DNA of 5,771 bases from Bacteroidota bacterium (GTDB lineage: Bacteria; Bacteroidota; Ignavibacteria; UBA10030; SZUA-254), in contig SCUC01000114.1 in the NCBI GenBank assembly GCA_004322375.1, forward strand, positions 1-5,771, read 5' to 3'. The translations under genes and the position numbers were made by a program. Position 1 is the stretch's first letter. Every line of letters begins with the position of its first letter. Shown one piece after another: positions 1 to 4,809 of the stretch. The notes beneath the pieces were generated by a model. That model was given only the letters and a program-made list of their open reading frames with translations, was not told where the DNA came from and searched no databases.

Positions 1-1154
1 CTGCGTTCCGGCGAATGATAGGCTGCGACAAGATTAGCCGAATATGCTAGGGTAAACCCTAAGCCAAATGCAACGGATTCCGCATACCGTTCTGCCGCGA
101 TATTACGGGCGGTTAAGTACGCAAAACCGCCGACAAACAGCAGCGCGTAAATGCCATCTTCTATAAATCCGTTCGATGCTTGCCCCAAACCTGGAACTAC
201 AACAGAAAGAGCGAGGCTTATGGTTGGAGAACCAGAAGAAGAGATCAAATCCATGCTCTCCGTGGTAATATTCATATTACCCCTGTACTGTTCGAGCGAT
301 TGCAATGCTTTCTGCAAGAAAAGAGATTCTGATTTTACCGGAGTTTGGAGAAACGCGCTCAACCAGAGCGATGCCGCCCGATAATTCAGAGATAACGAAT
401 CTGAATATTGAGAAGATAGCTCGCGCATCGCGTTATAATACCTCTTTGACCGGTAATAGGCTATCGCCCGCAACTGCGCTGCACTTTCTGAACGGTTATC
501 GGTTAACCACAATAATGCCTTTTCGGGCTGCTCCCTATTCAGCGATAGCTTTGCCAGCGCTATTCTATTCGTTGCATCAGGGGTTTCAAATTCTTTTTCT
601 AAGCATACATTATAGGCTCGTTCCCACTCCTGCCGATGCACCAACCATGCTAGATACGATGTATCTTTCAATCTGACGTCGCCGATTGTATCACGCAGGG
701 GCTTTTCTACATCGTTCTGTTTAATGGGAGGATCGAATAAATACCCATTGTGCAAAGGGTAGGTTCCAAATGCGTTTGCATTGCAACGCCAGTATCTATC
801 AAGCGCAAGCGTTACGCCTTGTATTGTTCCCAATCCATTTATTGCCATGTACGCATACCTTGAACAAGAAGGTGTAAATTGACATCGCACAGCGCTATAA
901 CGACTTGTTCCGCGTCGTTGATAAAGACAAATCATCGCTTGAAAAAGATTCGGAGTGAATGGCAAAGGAGAAGAGTTAAATTTATCAACATCATTTTCCA
1001 TCCCTTCGTACAGGTCGGAGTAGGTTACCTCCATTCCTTCCGGCGGGACTGAATAAAACATCGAGAGAGAGAGTTCGTCACTCCCGGCATTTTGCGCGCT
1101 TGCATTAACCCCGAAGAACATCAAAAGAAACAGCGCGAAACATTTTTTTTGCAT
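1..1154 (-). CDS. Exported YidD-domain protein with helical repeats and C-terminal PGLGQ membrane module (partial, 3' end outside window)
   Basis: Reading leftwards from the ATG at 1154 the frame stays open to base 1 (384 codons), so the C-terminus is missing. Residues 1-20 form a signal peptide: MQKK, a Phe/Leu-rich core, then an Ala-Ser-Ala cleavage site before Gln21. Residues about 69-143 match the YidD (haemolytic, PF01809) family: LYQRRG, RCQFTPSCSRYA (Cys91, Cys97), an amphipathic stretch, YWRCN (Cys124) and a closing FDPP. YidD proteins are normally 70-110-residue cytoplasmic membrane-associated factors that help YidC insert inner-membrane proteins. Here the domain follows a signal peptide. 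Residues about 165-290 look like TPR/Sel1-type helical repeats (for example EWERAYNVCLE, EKALLWL). PGLGQ at 321-325 precedes two hydrophobic segments (about 331-347 and 357-378). An in-frame ATG at 1172 is the alternative start; neither has a clear Shine-Dalgarno, and 1154 gives the more typical signal peptide. The usual rnpA/yidC neighbours are absent. The domain call is firm; the function of the fusion is unknown. Confidence 0.85.
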   Translation of the reverse strand, partial: MQKKCFALFLLMFFGVNASAQNAGSDELSLSMFYSVPPEGMEVTYSDLYEGMENDVDKFNSSPLPFTPNLFQAMICLYQRRGTSRYSAVRCQFTPSCSRYAYMAINGLGTIQGVTLALDRYWRCNANAFGTYPLHNGYLFDPPIKQNDVEKPLRDTIGDVRLKDTSYLAWLVHRQEWERAYNVCLEKEFETPDATNRIALAKLSLNREQPEKALLWLTDNRSESAAQLRAIAYYRSKRYYNAMRELSSQYSDSLSLNYRAASLWLSAFLQTPVKSESLFLQKALQSLEQYRGNMNITTESMDLISSSGSPTISLALSVVVPGLGQASNGFIEDGIYALLFVGGFAYLTARNIAAERYAESVAFGLGFTLAYSANLVAAYHSPER

Positions 1155-1308
1155 GATGTTGATGAACAACATTCTAAGAACTTAAAATCCTAAACAAACC
1201 TGAACTGAAAACAGAAACTCAACATCACGTACTTGAAATATTCTATTGCATGCCACCGGTGAGCTGAATAACCTGTCATGGTCCAAGTCCATAGCATAGC
1301 GATAATTA

Positions 1309-1887
1309 CTACTTTCTTGAAGCAATAAATTCCTTAACGACATCTTCAACAACCCATTCTATCAATGTTTCTTTCATCGCAACATCGCTTGCAGAAAGAT
1401 AGCCGCCAACACCGCATACTCCACCTTGCGCCCTGCGAGATTTTGAAAGCCTGGCGACAGTGACGCCCTGTTTTTGATTAATAAGTACGCCACCGATAGT
1501 CACTGAATTCGTAGAGCTTGGGGCGAACGAACGAGAGCACCAGCCGCTCTCCGTGCTTCCTTCCAGCCAGACTGTGAATTTTAAGGGAGATTCAACCGTA
1601 GCAGTATCTGGAACGACAGATTCTATTTGAAACAAGTTAGTTTTTCTGAGTTCCCTGGCAAGGACTTCGGCTATGAATTGATTTTCAACCATACCGACTA
1701 TTTTTTTGGATTCATCCCAGGGACGTTGCCAAACAATAGTCATTTTTTCTTCAGTTGGGAGCGATTCCATTACCGTTACCGAGCCGGTTGAATCACTCAT
1801 AAACTTGGGACCTGCGCAACTGCATAAAAAAATCGTCGCGAGAATGAACATCATACTGATGATAAAGTGTTGGTGCGGGCTGTTCAT
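1309..1887 (-). CDS. Putative lipoprotein of unknown function
   Basis: A 192-residue protein with a type II signal peptide: a short polar start, a hydrophobic core (residues 8-21), then Leu-Cys-Ser-Cys as lipobox, with Cys24 as the predicted lipidated residue. It is therefore probably membrane-anchored in the cell envelope. The mature part is polar and mixed alpha/beta. It contains two further cysteines (Cys117 in SGWCSRSF, Cys158 in GGVCGVGG) that could form a disulfide, and a TNSVTIGGVLINQKQGVTVA stretch. That stretch, together with a lipid anchor and a C-terminal amphipathic helix, loosely recalls small DUF4410/DUF4136-type lipoproteins; this is a resemblance, not an assignment. The start at 1887 is preferred over the in-frame ATG at 1935. 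It has TAAAGG seven bases upstream and puts the lipobox at the expected distance, whereas the longer form would add 16 uncharacteristic residues. It lies between two other exported-protein genes on the same strand, 134 bases after the barrel gene and 154 before the YidD gene. Confidence 0.75.
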   Translation of the reverse strand: MNSPHQHFIISMMFILATIFLCSCAGPKFMSDSTGSVTVMESLPTEEKMTIVWQRPWDESKKIVGMVENQFIAEVLARELRKTNLFQIESVVPDTATVESPLKFTVWLEGSTESGWCSRSFAPSSTNSVTIGGVLINQKQGVTVARLSKSRRAQGGVCGVGGYLSASDVAMKETLIEWVVEDVVKEFIASRK

Positions 1888-1894
1888 AACGTAA

Positions 1895-1900
1895 CCTTTA
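1895..1900 (-). promoter_or_regulatory. Ribosome binding site of the lipoprotein gene
   Basis: On the minus strand TAAAGG is followed by seven bases and then ATG at 1887. It decides the start in favour of 1887 over the upstream ATG at 1935, which has no comparable purine-rich site. Confidence 0.55.
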
Positions 1901-2020
1901 ATATTGTTCACATAGAATATACTTGTACGCTGCATTGCTGTAAGCTTAGTGTGCTCACTATCCCCGATAATTTCATTGTGTTAGCAGACAATTAGATTTT
2001 ATTGTATCTGCCGTTATGTT

Positions 2021-2725
2021 TTAATACGTCCATCTATCGGCTTCGTCAAATCCCCAGTATCGTAAGCCGATTAATAGCTGCATGGAAGACGCTTGAAAAT
2101 CCCCAAAATCAGGCATTGGCGCGGTCTGGTTATTGCCGGACATCGTCCAATGATTGCCTACATTCTGCAGAAGGAGTTGCCCCTGTCCAAACAATGAGAT
2201 AGAATTGGAAAGAAAAATTCCAACCTCGCCATGGAGATCGAGGACAAACGAATTATCGGTATTGACATTCACCGTAACGCCATACTCCCTTTCTATGCTA
2301 CGAATGAAAGCGCCGTTGTCAAAGCTCGTGAATGCTTGTCCGAACCCTAAATCCATTCTCAGGTACGCCTCACTGTTTCCGAACTCATACCTGCCGAAGC
2401 CCAAAAATATCATTACGGGCGTGATATTGAGCGTGCCGAATGATTGCCCTGCTTCTGTCAGCTCCATCGAATGATGCCCCACATACCCTCCGATATGAAA
2501 GGCAATGCTGCTCAACGAAGGAGCAAAATGATAGGCGGGCGTAAAACAGTACGTTGCTCCCGTTTCAAATTTTGTTTGCGTGTAATCTTTAATGGCATGT
2601 TCCGCCGCCATCAAGGAAAATCCTCCCGAGACTCCGAGGCTAAAAAAATTATTAGATACAACCTGACCTTGAGCATGAACAGTCAACGTCAATGCAACAA
2701 CGATAATGATGGTAATATCCTTCAT
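2021..2725 (-). CDS. Putative outer-membrane beta-barrel protein
   Basis: A 234-residue protein with an N-terminal signal peptide: MKD, a run of Ile/Val/Leu, and Val-His-Ala before Gln19. The rest alternates aromatic/aliphatic and small/polar residues in short strands rich in Gly and aromatics, for example FFSLGVSGGFSLM, IAFHIGGYVGHHSMEL, VMIFLGFGRYEF, YLRMDLGFGQAF and MQLLIGLRYWGF. This is the pattern of small 8-stranded outer-membrane barrels (OmpA/OprF-like or OMP_b-brl type). It has no OmpA-like peptidoglycan-binding domain. The last strand appears to end at ...RYWGF, followed by a short acidic/polar tail of eight residues, so the canonical C-terminal Phe sits eight residues from the end. 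It is the first gene of the leftward group, about 55 bases from the MITE-like element. The specific role (porin, adhesin or surface protein) cannot be told from sequence. The barrel inference rests on strand pattern and signal peptide, not a recognised family motif. Confidence 0.7.
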   Translation of the reverse strand: MKDITIIIVVALTLTVHAQGQVVSNNFFSLGVSGGFSLMAAEHAIKDYTQTKFETGATYCFTPAYHFAPSLSSIAFHIGGYVGHHSMELTEAGQSFGTLNITPVMIFLGFGRYEFGNSEAYLRMDLGFGQAFTSFDNGAFIRSIEREYGVTVNVNTDNSFVLDLHGEVGIFLSNSISLFGQGQLLLQNVGNHWTMSGNNQTAPMPDFGDFQASSMQLLIGLRYWGFDEADRWTY

Positions 2726-2730
2726 ACCTT

Positions 2731-2736
2731 CTCCTT
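2731..2736 (-). promoter_or_regulatory. Ribosome binding site of the barrel-protein gene
   Basis: AAGGAG on the minus strand, five bases before the ATG at 2725. It is a strong canonical Shine-Dalgarno that fixes the start and shows this genome uses SD-led initiation for at least some genes. Confidence 0.75.
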
Positions 2737-2784
2737 CATGATTTCTTTTGTTGGTAGTTTATTCTGAGAGTAATGACCTTATAA

Positions 2785-2969
2785 TAACTGATGTTACGCA
2801 ACGTTGATGTAACCATGAATTTTGTGGAAATCCTCTGAACTCAACCCCTCTACGAGGTCATAGACCCTCAATCCCCCTTCTCTTGCTAAGAGAAGGGGAA
2901 GGGGATGAGTTAGAGTCGTGAAAACGAAATTCATAAAAGTTAAATTGGGTTCATGCGTAACTCCAGTTA
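2785..2969. mobile_element. MITE-like non-autonomous element with TA-bounded terminal inverted repeats
   Basis: TAACTGATGTTACGCA (2785-2800) and TGCGTAACTCCAGTTA (2954-2969) are inverted copies matching at 14 of 16 positions; both mismatches sit at the third and fourth bases from the GTTACGCA core. The outermost TA on each side could be the target duplication of a Tc1/IS630-type transposase, which inserts at TA. Inside there is no ORF but a nested palindrome: AACTCAACCCC (2838-2848) pairs with GGGGATGAGTT (2901-2911) with one mismatch, around a perfect 11-base stem at 2874-2898. Size (about 185 bases), TIRs, secondary structure and lack of coding capacity fit a MITE. The mobilising family is inferred only. 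It lies between divergently transcribed genes. Confidence 0.6.
2874..2898. repeat. Perfect 11-bp hairpin within the MITE-like element
   Basis: CCCCTTCTCTT (2874-2884), loop GCT, AAGAGAAGGGG (2888-2898): a perfect 11-base-pair stem with a three-base loop. Neither strand has a T-tract directly after the stem, so it is not a standard rho-independent terminator. It looks like a REP-type palindrome that belongs to the surrounding element. Confidence 0.7.
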
Positions 2970-3362
2970 ACAATATATGTTCGACAGAAACTTCTTAACG
3001 GCATTGTTCCGTCGTCAACAAAAAACGATAGTGGGTAGGCTTGTAGAATGGTGTCCACAAGTCTATAGCGGTAATTAGTATGGTGTCGCAATAGCAACAC
3101 GCTAATCACCTCAATGAAAAAGAACAAACTAGTGAAACCTGTTCATGATGAAAGAACGTCATTCGGGTAAATTTACCTCAGCGCAAAGGTAGAGAAAAAT
3201 TGATTGAAACACAATTCATTTTTTTCACGAACCGTTGATCATCCGATTTTAGCTGAATTCAGGGCAAAATTATGGATTTTCAATCATTAGACAAGATAAA
3301 ATAATTGTTACTTGTAACTTCAGAGTTTCATTCAAAAACTTGAAATTTTTCCTTCCCGTCCC
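2970..3362. other. AT-rich intergenic stretch without a recognisable gene
   Basis: About 390 bases between the MITE-like element and the met promoter. I find no convincing ORF on either strand and no tRNA-like or known-RNA fold. Only small symmetric sequences stand out: an imperfect stem ATTAG/CTAAT plus GTGT/ACAC at 3074-3106, a perfect 12-base palindrome GGTAAATTTACC at 3166-3177, and GTTACTTGTAAC at 3307-3318. Any of these could be a regulator site, but nothing links them to a specific protein. Confidence 0.5.
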
Positions 3363-3391
3363 TTGACAACCCTCCCTAAATTCATTATATT
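3363..3391 (+). promoter_or_regulatory. Housekeeping-type promoter of the met operon
   Basis: TTGACA at 3363-3368, a 17-base spacer, then TATATT at 3386-3391: a perfect -35 box, a -10 box with one mismatch to TATAAT, and ideal spacing. Transcription would begin near 3398-3400, a short distance before the P1 stem of the SAM-I aptamer, as expected for a riboswitch leader. A second -10-like TATACT at 3391-3396 has too long a spacer (22). Confidence 0.75.
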
Positions 3392-3417
3392 ATACTCAAC
3401 GATTCACATATACTGAA

Positions 3418-3531
3418 TCATCTAGAACGGCTGAGGGAATAGGCCCTATGACGCCGTAGCAACCAGCTTCGCCAACCTCGCGGAGTGTTAGGTGCTAATG
3501 CCTACCCCCAAGGGATCGGGGGAACGATGAG
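3418..3531 (+). ncRNA. SAM-I riboswitch (S-box) aptamer
   Basis: Binds S-adenosylmethionine and controls the downstream met genes. The conserved core is visible: GAACGGCTGAGGGA, AGGCCCTATGA, then GCAACC and AGGTGCTAATGCC, ending GGGGGAACGATGAG. Helices can be assigned as follows. P1 is TCATC (3418-3422) with GATGA (3526-3530). P2 is ACGGC (3427-3431) with GCCGT (3453-3457). P3 is CTTCGC (3467-3472) with GCGGAG (3480-3485). P4 is CCCCC (3505-3509) with GGGGG (3518-3522). Base order and helix arrangement match the SAM-I class, not SAM-II or SAM-III. It lies between a strong promoter and a rho-independent terminator upstream of two methionine genes, so SAM should switch them off. Confidence 0.95.
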
Positions 3532-3556
3532 CAATAGGGCGTGTAGCAAACTCCAC

Positions 3557-3583
3557 AACCTCTTCTCATCGAAGAGGTTTTTT
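3557..3583 (+). terminator. SAM-controlled rho-independent terminator
   Basis: AACCTCTTC (3557-3565), loop TCATC, GAAGAGGTT (3571-3579), then a T-tract (3578-3583): a perfect 9-base-pair stem and U-run. CTCATCG at 3565-3571, which is the loop plus one closing base on each side, is the exact complement of CGATGAG at 3525-3531, the P1 3' strand of the riboswitch. With SAM bound, P1 holds that strand and the terminator forms. Without SAM, the pairing opens the terminator. Confidence 0.92.
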
Positions 3584-3610
3584 CGTTTAAATCATCATTA
3601 CACAATTTAT

Positions 3611-3614
3611 GGAG
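3611..3614 (+). promoter_or_regulatory. Ribosome binding site deciding the start of the cystathionine gamma-synthase gene
   Basis: GGAG followed by six bases and ATG at 3621. It overlaps the in-frame upstream ATG at 3609, which itself has only AT-rich sequence before it, so 3621 is the better start. Confidence 0.6.
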
Positions 3615-3620
3615 TTCTCT

Positions 3621-4808
3621 ATGCGTCATCAAACAAAAACCATTCATGCCGGTGTTGATAAGGACACCGCCTACAACAGCGTCATCACCCCGATTTACGC
3701 CACCTCGACCTTCCGCTTCGAGGACATCGGCGAAACGAAAGGGTACGACTATTCCCGCACCAGCAATCCTACCCGCAAAGCGCTCGAGCAAAACCTCGCC
3801 GCGCTCGAAGGCGGCATTGCCGCTTCCGCAGTGGCAACAGGGATGGCTGCCATAACGCTTGTCTTAAATTTTTTCAAATCGGGCGACCACATCCTCTGCA
3901 CGCACGATTGTTACGGCGGCACTGAACGGCTCTTGCGAACCTATCACCAGCAATTCGGAATCGAAGTGACCTATATTGATATGAGCGACCTCGACGCAGT
4001 CTCAGTCGCAATTCAGCCAAACACGAAAGCGTTCTGGATTGAAACGCCAAGCAATCCCCTTCTCAATATTATAGACATCAAGAGTCTCTCCGAACTCGCG
4101 CATGAGCATAGCGCTCTTGCTATCGTTGATAACACGTTCCTTTCTCCCGTGAACCAGCGCCCCTTCGAGCTTGGCGCGGATGTCATTGTTCATTCAACGA
4201 CAAAATATCTCAACGGGCATAGCGATGTTGTCGGCGGGGCGGTTGTTGTCAACAGGCAAGACCTCGCGGAGCGGTTACACTTTTTGCAAAACGCGCTGGG
4301 TCTTGCTTCTTCACCGTTCGATTGCTGGCTTGTGCTTCGCGGAATCAAAACGTTAGTTCCACGCTTGAAAGCGCACGAGGCGAACGCCCGCAGGGTTGCT
4401 GCATTTTTAGAAGGACATCCCGGCGTGCGGAAAGTCTATTACCCCGGCTTGACTTCTCACCCCAACCACGAGCTTGCCGCGCTGCAGCAGCATGGCTTCG
4501 GCGGAATGGTCTCGTTCGAAGTTGAAGGGGGAATCGAGGAGGCGAACCATGTGCTTCGTTCCACGAGGTATTTTTCGCTTGCGGAATCTCTTGGCGGCGT
4601 TGAATCGCTTATCTGCCATCCTCTTACCATGACTCATGCTTCCATGTCTCCGGAGCGAAGGCAAAAAGCGGGAATCACGGAACGGCTGATCCGCCTCTCC
4701 GTCGGTATCGAAGATGTGAACGACCTTATCGAAGACCTCGACCAGGCGTTGCAATTTAAGAAGGCGTATGTTACCTCTTCCAGCGCGCTTGAATTGGTGG
4801 AGGCGTAA
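3621..4808 (+). CDS. metB: Cystathionine gamma-synthase-type PLP enzyme (trans-sulfuration, Cys/Met metabolism family)
   Basis: Predicted to join an activated homoserine ester to L-cysteine, giving cystathionine for methionine synthesis; direct sulfide addition is possible in this family. From the ATG at 3621 it has 395 residues, the usual length for cystathionine gamma-synthase/lyase and shorter than typical O-acetylhomoserine sulfhydrylases (about 430). Visible family features: TIHAG at the N-terminus; Tyr44 and Arg46 in YDYSRTSNPTR (phosphate binding from the partner subunit); Tyr98 in CYGGTERL (stacks on PLP); Asp170 in VDNTF (PLP ring nitrogen); Lys195 in HSTTKYLNGHSDVVGG (Schiff base); Glu322 and Glu328 in AESLGGVESL; Arg358 in IRLSVGIED (substrate carboxylate). 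KYLNGHSDVVGG favours the MetB/MetC-CGL branch over MetY. An ATG at 3609 would add four residues but has no RBS. The gene is under the SAM-I riboswitch and one base before metX, which supports a biosynthetic synthase rather than a catabolic lyase. Exact substrate choice remains inferred. Confidence 0.9.
   Translation: MRHQTKTIHAGVDKDTAYNSVITPIYATSTFRFEDIGETKGYDYSRTSNPTRKALEQNLAALEGGIAASAVATGMAAITLVLNFFKSGDHILCTHDCYGGTERLLRTYHQQFGIEVTYIDMSDLDAVSVAIQPNTKAFWIETPSNPLLNIIDIKSLSELAHEHSALAIVDNTFLSPVNQRPFELGADVIVHSTTKYLNGHSDVVGGAVVVNRQDLAERLHFLQNALGLASSPFDCWLVLRGIKTLVPRLKAHEANARRVAAFLEGHPGVRKVYYPGLTSHPNHELAALQQHGFGGMVSFEVEGGIEEANHVLRSTRYFSLAESLGGVESLICHPLTMTHASMSPERRQKAGITERLIRLSVGIEDVNDLIEDLDQALQFKKAYVTSSSALELVEA
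4799..4803 (+). promoter_or_regulatory. Ribosome binding site of metX inside the end of the preceding gene
   Basis: GGAGG within the last codons of the cystathionine gamma-synthase gene, six bases before the metX ATG at 4810. With a single base between stop and start, this suggests translational coupling. Confidence 0.75.
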
Positions 4809-4809
4809 C

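Noticed and set aside
151..676. Two overlapping plus-strand ORFs (77 and 123 codons)
   Set aside because: They lie opposite the minus-strand YidD-type gene, which has a signal peptide and clear family motifs. Their translations show no recognisable domain or RBS.
2002..2767. Plus-strand ORFs opposite the barrel gene
   Set aside because: The minus-strand frame has a strong RBS, signal peptide and barrel-like strand pattern. The plus-strand frames are low-complexity shadows.
2874..2898. 11-bp hairpin as a rho-independent terminator
   Set aside because: No T-tract follows on either strand, and it sits between divergent promoters rather than at a gene end. It is better explained as the core of the MITE-like element.
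3074..3106. Imperfect inverted repeat ATTAG...GTGT...ACAC...CTAAT
   Set aside because: The stem is short and interrupted, with no T-tract and no link to a gene; likely chance in AT-rich DNA.
3495..3791. Minus-strand ORF of 98 codons
   Set aside because: It spans the SAM-I aptamer, the terminator and the start of the cystathionine gamma-synthase gene on the other strand, so it is a shadow frame.
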